Assembly: GCA_001953115.1 (NCBI GenBank)
Contig: LSSL01003951.1
Location: forward strand, 1 to 64,000
Reading direction: 5' to 3'
From: Smittium mucronatum
Lineage: Eukaryota > Kickxellomycota > Harpellomycetes > Harpellales > Legeriomycetaceae
DNA length: 64,000 nt
Both the position numbers and the translations under genes were made by a program. The notes under the pieces were generated by a model. The model did not search any database. It was not told where the DNA came from and saw nothing but the letters and a program-made list of their open reading frames with translations. This document shows positions 11,283 through 24,951 of the stretch, one piece after another (the stretch's first letter is position 1; every line of letters begins with the position of its first letter).

Positions 11283-14200
11283 CTATTTAAATCGATTTCA
11301 TATAAAATTTATTTATCGTATTGATATGATTTAATAAATTTTGTGACAAAAAGAACCACATTTAAGATATTACATCTTCTATAAAAAGTTGTCATTAACT
11401 CTAAAAAAAGATAAGTTTAATCTTCTCAGTCTTTAAAATAATCCATAATATCCATATTTTTTTAAATATATCTATGAAAATGAACAGAGAGGCATGTTAT
11501 TTCAGCTGAAACCTTATTAAAATCCTATTTTGGATATATTTTGAGCATTTAGTTTTTATTTATCCTAGATACAGGAATTCCCCATATTTTTAGCCCATTC
11601 AATTCTAATAATTTTTTTTTGAGTTTTTTAATTTTATATATTTATAAAGAAAGAAAAAATATTGTTTGATTAAAATCACTAAATTTTAATTTCTATGATA
11701 TTACAGATTTTTTTTATAAAAATTATTATTGGTAAACTTTGTGTAAATCAAATATTCGATAACTAAAAACTTAAAAATAAAAAAAATTTATTTCTAATAA
11801 TTCAATTTTAATAATGCACCATATATAATATTTATTTATATTTTTGTTCCAATATTCAAGGTAAGCATCAAAAAAAAAATTCAAAAGTAAAATATTCTAT
11901 ATTATAATTCACAAAATTTAACCTATCTTTGTTAATAAAAGAGAAAGTCAATAGTTTTTATAGAATTTATTCTAGAAATTTTAATTTCCCTCAATGGCTT
12001 TTCTTAAATAATTTAAATAAAGTTTAGTTGATTTTTTGATGAATCTCATTTAAATATATAATTCCTTGAACCAAAGCCCTCGAGATATGGATCTGCTAGA
12101 GCCGCAGAGGTAAATTGAGTCAATTTTTATTTTAAACATAGTTTTTAGTTATGTTTATTAAATTTAAAATAAATTTCCCGTAAAACTAAATAAATATAAA
12201 TATAATAATAATAATAAACATGTACAGATATAACCCCAAAAATATTTAAATTATTTGAAATGAAAAAAATATTAATTATTATGAAAATTTATAATTATAC
12301 TAATATCATGAGCAAGACTATCCATGTATTTTGTTTCATTTGTGTGCATACACCCATTCAACTTGGTTGAAAAAAAATGTATATCTTGCATTTAAAAAAA
12401 TCCTCAAAAAGAAGCAAAATTTTTAATTTTTAAATTAAAAAAAAAAAAATTATAGTTAAAGAGCTTATTTCTGCTTTTTTTTTAATATTTTCATTTAGTA
12501 TTTTTCCAAATGTGTTTTTAAATTCTAAATAAATTTTTTTTCTACTTAATTAACCAAATAGAATTTTCTTATAAATTCTTTTTAAAATTCATTCAAAATG
12601 ATTATAAATAAAAATTAAAAACTCAAAAAATTGGCATGAATTTCAATTGTCGAATTAATCTACTATTGGCTATTTTAATGACTTAAAAATGCTACGAAAC
12701 TCAAAAAAAAATTGAATAATATTCCAAAAAGTGATACCAGGAGTAAAAAAATTATTCCACAAACATTTTTTATAATTTCTTGGTGCTTTGAAAAAAAATC
12801 CCATTTTTATAATTATTATTAATAAATAAAAAATCCCAGTAGTTAAATCCACATTTAATTTAAAGCCATATATACAAAATTTAAGTTGAAAAGTAAATAG
12901 ATTATTTTTAGAACGTATTATTTTTTTTAATGTGATAATTAAATAAATATTCATTTAAATATACCGATTTTTTTAGGTTACTGTCATTTTTACATATATA
13001 TTTAAAAAAAAAAATCAAAAATTTAAATTTTAGGTCAATAAGTTTTTTATATTTGCTATAATTCTTAGATTTAACCAAATTTATGTGTTAAAATTTTAAT
13101 TTATAGCTAAATATCAGTCTTATCAAAGTTTAATAAACATTTTACTGAGTAATATTTATTTAAATAACTTCTGTTAGCTAATATTATAAATAAATAGTAT
13201 TTCTATATTTATGAGATAATATTTAAGTTTTGATAATAACTAACATATTTTTTTAATTGTATTTGATTTTTATCTCGTAAAGCAAATTTTTTTATTGAAA
13301 AATTATTTCTGATGTTTATTTTATACATTCAAGTGATTTTTTTTATGTAACACATCTTTTCAAAAATTTATAACACAAAAAACTTCGAATCTTTTTAAAA
13401 AAATGATTATTAAAACATAGAAATCGGCTTTCCAATCCCAAAAACTATTTTATAATATATTATGGTATTTTATATTATCAGATAAAAATATTTAAAGTAT
13501 TTAAAATCAAAAAATATTAACTTAGTTGGAAATATACATTAATGACTTATGTAAAATTTTAAAAAAATAAAAATAAAAATGTCATTATTAGGTTTAAAAA
13601 GTTTTTTTGAGCTAATAACCCTGATAATATAAAATGTACAGTTTCAAGTATGGAAATTTATAATAAGGTATAGCTATCACTGAATTTTTTTCTGTGAAAA
13701 ATGGGTTCTTAATTGAATTATTTATAATTTTTTTTTTTTGCATGATATAGCGATAAAAGGATATTATTTTTAAATTAAATTAATTGCATTAATGAAAGTT
13801 ATTTTCACATGATAAATATCTTTAATAATTCTAGCCACATAATTATTGATATAAATGAGCCAAAGCGATATTATTATGCATATAAAACGGTAGATGATCG
13901 AATAAGTTTATATTAATTTATATAAAAATTAGGATTTGAACAAATTATGTTGGATTATTATGAGATAGTTAGTTAATAATTATTTATCCATTCTAAAATA
14001 TAAAAAAATCAAATTAAAATTAAGTTTCTAGTTAAAAATTAAAAATTGGGCTATTATTTTTAAATTATTACATTACATAAAAGTTAATATTAGGAATATG
14101 CAGGAAATTGATATATATACCAATTTCAGTGGTTTAAATCGAATTTATTAAGAATATTAAGAGTAAATTTTATGAAAAGTATTAACATAACGAAATAAAG

Positions 14201-16573
14201 AAGCTATTTAGTATTTAAATATAAAAATAATTGTTTTTAATCTATTTATTTCTATAAGCTCCTAAAAACATTTTAAAATTTTAAATATCTAGACTATAAT
14301 TGTATATAAATGTCACTTATTTGTAAAAACCATCATGAAAATGTGTAAATAGTGAGTGAGTGTTTGTGTGAAAAAGAAAGATAAAAACAATATTATTTTA
14401 AAGATAAAGTGAATAACGAGCAGATGATATATATGTATTATTTATTTTTATAACCATAAGTTAACAGATATTGTTAAAAAAATATTTATGAAAAAATTTA
14501 TAAAAATTCCCAATATTACTAAAAAAAATCACAATGAATTATTTTAGAAATAGTTGTAGAACAATTTATGGTATTAAAAAAGATTAATAGCTCAAAATAC
14601 ATTATTTTTATCCAAAAAATGATTTATTATTGATATATTTGCTAATTAAATAACTATCCGATTTAAAAAATGGTTTCATTAAATAAATTATTATCAGGTT
14701 ACAATAGCTATTCATATTTTTTCTTATGGCCAATCAAAAATTTTCTATAAAATCTTTTTTCATCTCAAAATTTAAAAAAAAAATGTTGTGAATCTGATTT
14801 AGCTTTTTTTTTTTGGAAAAAAGCGAAGCAAAATCGGCGAGTACGGCTAGAAATTTTCGAAAATGGGGTATATTTTTATAAAATTGCAAATAATTTCTAA
14901 GAAATCATTTTTTTGAACAAAAAAGTGAGTTATATTTGATAATATTACTAATAATGACAAAAAATTCATAAAAAAATTAAAAATATACATTTTAACTATT
15001 TTTTATTGCAAGAAAAAGGTAAAAATTTGAGCTTTGATAAAAATGTTGTCTTTTTTGATTTTAATTTTAAATTTTATTTTTTTATAGGGCTTAATCGATA
15101 AAAAAAGTTTCAAATATTAGTTTAAAAATATTGAGACTTTAAATTTTCAAAATTTAACACGATTAAAAATTTTGTTACAAGAAAAGATTATTATAATGCA
15201 CGATATGTGCTAGTTGAGTGTGTAAAATCAAAACAAATAAGTATAATAAAAATAATAATAAAATATTATCAATAATGGATAAATACATTTAGCAAATATT
15301 TATTTAATTACGGTGCAATTGGGTGCTGTCGAATATATTTTTCTAACTTTTATAAAAAGAAATGCTACCAGAAATATTTTTAATAATGATACCTTTAATT
15401 TAGAATATAATACGAAGGTATAGTATCTAAATAATATATTAAATAATGAAAAAAAATATTAAATGTTGATTCATTTAAAGCTATATTTAATCCGAAAATG
15501 ATATTCGAAAATCCATGAAAATAACTTATTATATTTACTAGTATAAATCAAATTTTTGCTATTTTTTTTATTAAGCCGGATTAAAATATAAATTTAAAAT
15601 CATTATGAATTATTATCATTTTTATCCCTCTTTTTTTTTAGCATTTTAATAATAAAATAGATATTGATTTTTTTCATCAATTTTTTAACGATAGAATAAC
15701 ACTAAATAAATCTTAAATTAAACTCTATAAGGTTTTGGATTTTCTGTAAAACTTATTTTGATAAATTAATTTAAAAAAATTAGCACAATAAAAAATCAAA
15801 TTTATTTTGTCTTATAATTTCTATACTTCTATATTTCAATTATTCTAATTTAAACTGGTGGACATCCTTTGATAATATTTTTAAAATTTATCTTATAATT
15901 CAAAAAATTCATACCTAAAACATTAAATTAAATATTTCTTTTTTAAAAAGAATAGCCGATTTTATAGTTGAAAATATTGATTGTATTTTTTTTTGAATTG
16001 ATACTAAAAAACATGATAATTTCATTTCACTCTTAATTTTTTGTATATATATATTATAACGCTGATGTATTTAAATTAATGATATCATTTATCTATCAGT
16101 TTTTTGAAATCAAAAAATGATTAAATCTACCCTTTTCATAGGAAGGTAATTATATATTAATGATTAAATAATACTTCATATTAACTCTAAAATCTATAAA
16201 ATTTTAAATTAAACAGAAATAAATCCTTGGCAATCCATAAGAGATAAATTATTGATATTTCAACCTATATATCACAAAAATACACATTTCCAGAAAGACC
16301 TCGTGAATTAAAGTCATTCAAAACAACATCAAAAAATGTTAAATTGAATAATCAATAAAACAGTATATGTAAATAAAAAACATATTTTTAGTATATAAAT
16401 AATTAAATAATCTACAATAGAAAAATACAATAAACAGAAAAAGTTTTTATAATCAATAAAAAAAATAAAATTATAAACTATAATATCAACATCTAAGTCC
16501 CATCAAAAAAATAAAAAAACGTCTTAGAATAGTAACATAAATAAAATATGCCGTCAGAACTATTGGCTTATTT
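11283..16573. other. long A/T-rich stretch, no gene seen
   Basis: More than 5 kb of low-complexity A/T sequence. Apart from the GC-richer repeat at 12059-12125 I see no gene, RNA or transposon end. Open frames such as 12670-12954 (minus) are K/I/F/N-rich, as chance translation of A/T DNA would be. Confidence 0.6.
12059..12125 (+). repeat. GC-richer dispersed repeat, inverted partner at 23842-23907
   Basis: About 66 bp that matches the reverse complement of 23842-23907 at roughly 75-80 percent by eye. Shared blocks include TAATTCCTTGA, CTCGAG, CTGCTAGAGC and GCAGAGG. It stands out because its surroundings are almost pure A/T. CTGC...GCAG can form a short hairpin in both copies. Function is unknown; it may be the end of a transposon. 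Confidence 0.65.
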
Positions 16574-16888
16574 CTATTTGACCTATTATTTTATCCAACT
16601 TAAAAATTCACCTACCGTTTATTTGATCCAATTTATATTCTTAATATGGCCCAATTAACCTAATTAAAAATTTAAAAATTTTAATTGATTTATTCTTACA
16701 TAAACCTAGAGCACAATTGACCCATTTAAAAATAGGCCTCTTATTTTATTGTATATTTAATTCAACGTAATAATACAATTGTTTCCAATTAGAGCTCATA
16801 AAGTTAATGAACCTCTAAAAATCAAAATAATATCAAAATGTATTAAAATTTGAGTTCTAGTCACTAAGAAACAAATTTTAAATGCTAT
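16574..16888 (+). repeat. left arm of inverted repeat
   Basis: Pairs with 17740-18057 in opposite orientation. Confidence 0.75.
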
Positions 16889-17739
16889 GTTATATCTGAA
16901 TTGCGCATAAAATAATTGATTTAAGTATACAAAAATAGTATTTATAAATGGTTTAAGTAGTAATTTAAAACCATTTTATCATCTACCCTCATTTATAAAA
17001 AAACTATGGCTAAGTTAAAGTGATATTTTAAAACCTCTGTATGATTAAATTTATCACGAGAATAAAATATAAAGATATTATAGGATATCTTTATAATTTT
17101 GGGGTATATCCCCTCCCTCCCGAATATTTGAGCATGTGCTAAAAGTACTAATTTTGTAAGCTCAAGTGATCGGAAATGATTTTTAATAGCCAATTTTGAA
17201 TCCTAAATTGCAATATTGTATGAGGTTAATTCCTTGAAATAATGGATTTCTTGTAACTGTAGTAACTTTCGTTATACTGCAATTGATATAAATATAACTT
17301 AACCGTTATTATAAATTTAGGTTTTATTTTATTTTATTTTCCTTATAACCTTATATATATCATATAATTTTTTTTCTTCTGATTTCACATTTAAAAATAT
17401 GAATATTATCTTTTTTTTGTTACTAAAATAATAATTTTATGCGCTTTCAAAGTTGTTATCTAATGTAAAACAAATTAATGAGTAGAAATAATCACTCAAT
17501 AATATCCATTGAATCAATAGAGGATTTCGATATTTTGTTAATTGGGGGTGTAATATTTTGAATAGGGCTTCATAAAAGTCACTAGTATTTTCAAATATTT
17601 ATTATACGTTTTTTTCTTCTTTTTTTGAGTGAAAAAATATATATTATCATAATTTTGTAGTGTGTAGTGTGTTAACATATAATCATTATTGATATGAGGA
17701 CGTATTAAAATTTCAGTTTTTTGAAATTGAAGTACAAGG

Positions 17740-18057
17740 ATAGCATTTAAAATTTGTTTCTTAGCCACTAAAACTCAAATTTTAATACCTTTTGATATTA
17801 ATTTGATTTTTGGAGGTTAATTAACTTTATGAGCTCTAATTGGAAACAATTGGATTATTAGATTGTATTAAATATACTTATAAAATAGGAGGCCTATTTG
17901 TAAATTGGTCAATTTTGCTGTAGGTTTATTTATGGATAGTTCAATTTGGCTATTTGAAAATTTGTAATTATGTTAATTGGGCCATATTAAGAATATAAAT
18001 TAGATCAAATAGGCAATGGATGAAATTTTAAGGTAGAGAAAATAGATGTTCAAATGG
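17740..18057 (-). repeat. right arm of inverted repeat
   Basis: Inverted, diverged copy of 16574-16888. Confidence 0.75.
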
Positions 18058-18514
18058 TAATATGACATTATTCATGTCACCATCAAATATCACTTTAACT
18101 TTATTTAACAAAAAAAATATCGTATCAAATTAAGAAATTATTTAGCTATAATAACTTGTGAATTTTATAATTTATAAAAATATAATACATCGAAAATATC
18201 AAAAAACTAATATAATATAAATACCTCATTATTTCTTTTTTGTGCTCATATTGTATTTTGTTTATATATCGATAGTAGATAATGATATAAAAATATTCAA
18301 ATAAAAAATTCTACATAAAATATGGAATATCCTATCTTTTTTTAAAAAAATAATGATAAAATAATGTTAATACCAGTTTATTTAGGTGTAATCAAACTAT
18401 TTTTTTTTATTTCGTGAAAAATTCGAAAAATAATTAACTTAATTCAGATGAAAAAAAGTTCTATTTTTTTTATGTTTGCATTTATAATATTAAGCCGTTT
18501 TATTAATTAAACTT
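18058..18514. other. A/T-rich spacer, no gene seen
   Basis: Nothing recognisable lies between the long-TIR element and the first retroposon copy. Confidence 0.6.
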
Positions 18515-18528
18515 CGCCTTTTTTAGGA

Positions 18529-19032
18529 TTTTTTTTGTCACGGAATTTTATTTTAAGATAAATTCATTAAAAAATACGTATAGAAAATACTATTATGCTA
18601 GCTAAAATAAAATCTTCTGTTGGAATACCGGTTCTGAAACTACGGTAAAAGGGTGCAATCTACCAAAAGAAAGACCCCATAGGGTATTTCTTCAAGTATG
18701 TGTATGACTGAGGTTACATGAAGTCGAGAATTAAGATCTTTATCAGTGAAAGATAGTTCATTTGATATAATGAGCTCATATTCAGAGCCTACTAATAACA
18801 GAATTAATTTATATATGCTCCTACCCAAAAGAGGGATTGATTTAAATGGCATTACATAGAATACCTGTTAAACGCTGAGATCCTTCTGGCCGTCAAACGC
18901 TGGAATTTTTCATTAGAGGATGTCTTATCTACTATAAATAAATATTAGTACAATTTCGAGTTAAATTTTAATTTATTTTACTAAGAAAATTGCACTATTA
19001 TACCCTTAAAACACGAGATATTTCACTCTTAA
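18529..19032 (-). mobile_element. poly(A) retroposon family, copy S1 (internally shortened)
   Basis: The element lies on the minus strand. Its 3' end is the T run at 18529-18536, preceded in the element sense by AATAAAATTCCGTGACA. Its 5' end is the TAAGAGTGAAATA block near 19020-19032. The sides carry an imperfect target duplication, CGCCTTTTTTAGGA (18515-18528) and CGAATTTTTATAGGA (19033-19047). At about 504 bp it is shorter than S3/S4 through loss of internal sequence. It has no open reading frame of note. Confidence 0.8.
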
Positions 19033-19047
19033 CGAATTTTTATAGGA

Positions 19048-22000
19048 GTAGAAAGCTTTTTATTTTATAAATTCTATTGCTAGAATTTCTCTTTAGATTT
19101 AAATATGATACCTTATTTACACCATTCAAAATTTTATGTCTGTGTTGCTTATATAAACGAAACGATTATTAGATTAAATCACGATATATTTTTAATAATA
19201 CATATTTTGAATAGCTTATATTCAAAGTATTTTATTATTGCATATATTTCAATGTAAATAGTCACATTTTATCTAATCACTTAAAATGGTCTTTAATATT
19301 TAATTTGAATTTTTTTTACTTATAATTATTTATATTTCCCTTTCTCATAAAAAAATTTAAGAAATTGCATTTATTTTTTAATAATTAATAAATTAGACCT
19401 GTAAAAATATATTTTAATTTTATAAAAATATAAAATTAAATATAATGATATGGAGAAAAAGGTTTTTAAACTATATATATATATTAATTATCATATTTTT
19501 AATTTAAAAGTATATTTTAAAGGAATGCAAAAATAATTTTATTTTAATATTTAAAAATATTGTCAATATTGGTTATATGTTAGTATATTATAGTGTCTTC
19601 TTTCAAAATATATTAATTTAAAAATTGAAATAAAATGTTTTACAAAGTTAAAATATCTCGTTAATTCATGAGAACAAATTTTCAATCTATAAAAAGTTTA
19701 TTTATTTGTAAGTTAAATTAGCTATAATTGCTTTTTTTATCAAAATCTTTATTTAAGATTTTTTTAAACACTCTTTCTAGAATTTTATTTTATTTTTTTG
19801 GATAAATTTCTAATATCCTAATATTGGAAAAAAAAAACTTAATTTATAACATTAATTTTGATTTTTCCTAAAAGGTTTTAATTCACTTTAGGGATTTTAT
19901 TTCTCTGTTGTTAAAACTTAATTTAAACAACCAAAATAACCATACATTCAATTTTTATCAGCGAAAGTTTATTCACGACCGATTTATAAGGATAACTTTA
20001 CAAATATCAAAAAGATTTTTTAGTTGGCTTATGAAATCATTATCTAAATTTTTTCCAAAAACTAGATATCAATCTGAACGCTGTTATTTGTGTGCAAAAA
20101 TATAAAAGAAATTAATAAAATTTATGGTAATCTACAAAAAGATAAAATTATCAGTATAAATATCCCGGAATGTTATCAAAATTAGAAGTAATGTAATAGT
20201 TTTCTTAAGGATAAATCACCACAATATCTCAAAGTATATATTAAAAAATTCTCCTTCACTTTTTTTTTTGAATTTTTTGTTTTAAGCATGAAAATCTCAA
20301 AGAAAATTAACTTAGAGAAATATTGTATCAATTATTTCATAATATTGACACTTCTCTATTAATAATTTAAATTAATATAATTCTGAAATTTCGAGCTTAT
20401 CATTGTATATTATTGTTTTCACTGACACTTTTATAGAAAAGTGTGAAATATTAAATATTTTCCAAGGATTTGATATCATAGCAGATTATTAGACAAAAAC
20501 GACCTTTTATTTGAAATATTTTCTTATTTCATCTTTATTTAAAATATTCTTTATTAAATAACTTATTTTTATCGGATTGAAATCAAATTTTAGACAATAA
20601 TAATTTGGAAAGAAATAAACTAGGAAATTTTTCCAAAATTTTAAAAACTATACTTAGTTATTAGGCCAATAATATACTGAAGTAAAATCATTTTATAAGA
20701 CTTGTAGAAAAAAAACATTTTTTCTTGAAAAAAATCCCCCATATATAAGTTTTAATGATCTAAAACTTGATATTTAACTTAAGATTAAAGCTCATTAAAA
20801 TAATTTATTGTATTAATTATTGGTTTTTTGAATGAAAAAAATGCAGTATAAAAAATTAAAATTAGTTAGCATAATTTTATCCAAAAAAATAATTAAATTA
20901 CTGTGTATTTTAATATATATTCTTCATTTGGGGTAATTTAATTTAATTTTTAAAAGGTCATGCTGTGTTCATTGGACAAATATATATTTATAGTTCCCAT
21001 TATTATTATTATAATTTCAAAATGTTGAAATTTTTTTTATGAATTGGAGATACAATTTTACCAAATTCCTAATTTTGGCTCTTACAAAAATTATTAAATA
21101 CCGAATAATGTTGGTATTTCTGAATATTTTGTAATATTTTGTAAATTATATAAAATAAATATTATAATTATCACTTGTAAAAGATGGACAAACTAAAGAT
21201 TGTTTTCTAAAAAATTTAAAAATATATATGTTAAATTTTCTTTATTTCAGGTAGATTAAAGCGGTCTAAAATAAAAAAAAAAATCAAGTTCTTTCCATTA
21301 TTTTAAATACCTCCAGGATTTTTTTTTCTTTCTCATATTTATTCAAAAATTTCTAGTATTATTTTCAAAAATTATATTACCTGTTCATTCTTAAGAAGCC
21401 TTTTTAGGGTGTTTAAAAATGCTTAAAATCCAATTTATTTCAATAATTAAGTTTATTTAAACTACTCAAATATAAAAATAATTGCAATAGAGTGCAAGGA
21501 ATTATAGAAATAATTAAAATTAAATGTATTTAGTGAGAGTGAATTCACGAATAGCGAAAAAAAAAACGTAAAATTTGTAGCCTTATAGAATTATTGTATT
21601 TGGGGTCAAAAATAGTAATAAATTATTCGAAAATAGTGAATCTAATTCAAAAAGTATTATAATAATTTTTATAAAAGTACAACAAAATTCAGAGCTAAAA
21701 AAATTTAATGTATAATCCTATTTTTTCCCTAAAACTCCTATGTTTACCCTTCCCCCTCTAGATTTAAATACTCATACCATAAATTATAAACAAAATAAGC
21801 AAATTATAGCTAAATGTTTTTTATCTAACCATTAAAAAACTTTCGGGTTTAAAATTTTCTCAGTAATTTTTTAAATAAACCTAAATATATTAAATTAGAA
21901 TAATAAAAAATTCGAAATTAGCTGAAATTTCGCTTTATAATACGGTTTTAACAAAAAATTATCAAATATAACATATTTCAGCCATATTTATAGTTATATT

Positions 22001-24951
22001 AATACATTTTTGAATGGAATGTATTTTTTTTCACAAATAAAAATATGTGAATTTTTTTATTGAGCCCCTGTAAACATATTTTAAATTTATTTATAACCTA
22101 AAGTGGATATTTCTTAAGCTATATCAGGAATATGATGTTGTATTTTACTGGTCTATTAAAAAAAAAAGTATTTAAACCTCAGATATTCTTAGAGTTGTTT
22201 TAGTCTAAGAACTAAAAAATGTTATTAACTAGTGAATCAAAAAATGGAGATAATATAAATTATTTTCCCATAAAAAACCAAACTAGTAGAAAATGCAAAA
22301 ATAATTTTTATTTGTAATCAGCAATTTTTCAGTCCCAGGGAAATGGTGAATATTTTTACGGTTCTATTAGCACCCATAAATTCCCATATTTCTCAGCTTA
22401 TAGCTGGATCAAACCTGAAAATTTTATTTTTAAGCCTAAAGGGGATAGATTTTTTTATTTACAAAATATACTGAAGCCCATATGGATAATATAATTGGTT
22501 TTATTTAAAAATATCTATTTTATACTCCTAAGGAATATTTAATCCGATTTTTATTGAATTATTTAATAATATCCAATAAAACATCAGCAAGAGTTTGAAA
22601 ACTAGATTTTACTGCAAAATATATACAATTGGTGCTCAATAAAATGTGTTCACCAGTTAAAAAAATAATAGATATATATAAAAAAGAGGGTTCTTTAAGT
22701 ATCCCAGTCTAGAAATTTTTTTCACATTTATCGACGAAAATAACGTAAATATTTTCATTGAGTGAACAAGGGTAAGATAAAAAAGGACCGATAAACTGCG
22801 CTAGACTTCTGAAAACTAAGGGGCCTAAACCAAATATTACTGGCGGAATTTCAATCGGAATTTTTTTTTAAAAAAAAGAAATAATTGTCTGTAACGAATA
22901 TATTTTAAAAAGAATTGAGGATACTATTTCAAATTTATTTTCCTAATCTAGTACAGTTATTATATCCCAAAACACACCATGCTAAAAAAAAATAACATAA
23001 ATCATAGATATTAATACAGGGGAAATTTTTCTATAATTGAAGCCTTATTCACCAATGCTTTATCCAATTAAAAAAATCTTGGGGCGTAATAAAATCTGAA
23101 ATAAAAATAAAGTATAAAAAAATCCAAACCCTTCACGATGGTGAGTCCAAAATAGTGTGTGTCCAGGTCAAATATGAAACTAGAATTATAGATTCAAAGA
23201 TAATGAAACACATATCCATAGTTGCATATAAAATTTTTAGAAGCTTTATAGATCATTTAAATTCATTTTTTTCGGATTCTATCCAATTAAATAATATTGC
23301 AGTTGGAGCCTAATCATTTTCAAACTCTAATTTTTTTATACTTTCAAATTAATCTGTACATTTTTTCAATCTTATTACAGTATTTTTAAAATAAAATTCA
23401 TTATCTTGAATTCCAAATTGCTAAATTTAATAGAGGTGCACTATTTATAAGCCTAATTTCAATTCTATTAATTTCTGATTCACTATATCCTATTATATTT
23501 TATTACTTTTGATTTTGGTAGTAAAAGGGTGTATTGGAATAGAGAAAAGGTCTTGTTTATATGGAAAAAATAATTTATTGGGATGAAAGAAAGGAAATGT
23601 TATGAAAACCCCTATAAGTCAAAATATTAAATTTCAATTTTATAACCTATAATGTTTTTGACGTGTTTGCCAATATACAGATATATTTGATAAAAGTTTT
23701 TATTAAATCAAAAAAATTCGTATTTTTATGTTAAGTAAATTACTTAATTTTTTTTTTTACAGGAAATTTATTTTAAAGTTAATAAAAAATTTAAAAAACT
23801 AATTTAAAAAAATTGAAAAAAATGAAAAAGTGAAAAGAAAGTTCACCCAACTCCCCTCTGCCGCTCTAGCAGCTCCAAAACTCGAGAGTATTGGCTCAAG
23901 GAATTAGTTATAATAAAACTCACAAAATTAATTAAAATCTTAAAAACTGTAAAAATATAACCTCTTTAAATTTATGCTTTTTAAAATAAAAATTATTTAG
24001 TTTCTGAAATCGAAAGATAGAAATAATAAATTCATATATCAATTAAAAACTAACCCCTTATTATTAAAAACACCTCAAAAATCATCATATAATAAATCTC
24101 TTCATTTTATGTTTCTTTCAGAATTTCTCAAAAATTGAAATAACTTATTAGATTCCACTATAGAATACTTTTTTTGTATTTTAATATTAAGAGAAAATTT
24201 TCTCTTTTAAATTTTTTGTATTTTTGTTTTAAGTATTACGATTTGCGAGCTATTAATAAATCCGTTTTCCAATTTCAATAATTTAACCAATATTATTCTA
24301 ATTTTTAAAGTATAAATCAAATGAACAAAAATATTGAATGTGAAAATGACCCAGAATGGTCTACCGGTCTCAAAAGAGCTAAGCCCATAAAATTTCAGCT
24401 AAAAAAATAATCTTCGATTTTCTTTAGTTTATTTCAACATTTTTTTTAGAAATAATACTAAACTTTCCCAAAAACCCCTATTATTCACAAATTAATCCTC
24501 TCCGGAAATCAGTTGGAACGCTTTTTGTAAATTATTCTATGTTATGTGTAAATTTAATCAGTTTTATGTTATTTATTGCTACAGGAAATTTTTTTTTTTG
24601 AAAAATAATCTTAAATAACAAGGTATATCTGTAATATGGTGATACTTTTTTGAAGATTTCGTAAAAAAAAAAAAAAAGGAAATAGAGGAAAATTAACTAG
24701 CCTGTTCAACATTCTGTAGCTTTATAAAATCAGAAGTTGTATTTATAGATCTAAAAAAGACATAATGGTTGAATTGTTTTAGAAAAATTGATTTTTTTTT
24801 CCAAAAAAGCAAAATATAGTACATACTTAATATTAAAGACGAAAAAAAAATGATATTTTGCAAAAATTGTTTTAATTAAGAAAGTAAGAACAGCCAATTA
24901 TATTAAATTCCCATTTCGTAAATATATTGACCATAAGGAAAAAATAATGTT
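19048..24951. other. A/T-rich stretch downstream of the HMG gene, no secure gene
   Basis: Nearly 6 kb, mostly low-complexity. A minus-strand patch near 22860-22700 (FGLGPLVFRSLAQFIGPFLSY, then NENIYVIFVDKCEKN) faintly recalls a Ty3-type polymerase/RNase H but is too weak to call. The repeat at 23842-23907 is listed separately. Confidence 0.55.
23842..23907 (-). repeat. GC-richer dispersed repeat, inverted partner of 12059-12125
   Basis: Reverse-complement relative of 12059-12125 with conserved CTGCTAGAGC, GCAGAGG and CTCGAG blocks. The two copies point toward each other across 11.7 kb. Confidence 0.65.

Larger units (their letters stand above)
16574..18057. mobile_element. old long-TIR element, about 1.5 kb
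   Basis: The left arm 16574-16888 is the inverted, diverged copy of the right arm 17740-18057, roughly 80 percent identical by eye with small indels. The arms flank an 851-bp centre. Shared landmarks include AATATGGCCCAATTAAC, AGAGCTCATAAAGTTAAT and AACAAATTTTAAATGCTAT. No transposase can be read in the centre; the 66-codon minus frame at 16993-17193 has no known motif. It is interpreted as a non-autonomous, ageing TIR element or foldback element. Confidence 0.75.

Noticed and set aside
22560..22870. Possible Ty3-type reverse transcriptase/RNase H remnant on the minus strand (FGLGPLVF..., YPCSLNENIYVIFVDKCEKN).
   Set aside because: The resemblance to the RT box and to the YPD...TDAS segment conflict with each other, key residues (DD, TDAS) are not kept, and flanking motifs are missing. 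A frame-tolerant search is needed before calling it.
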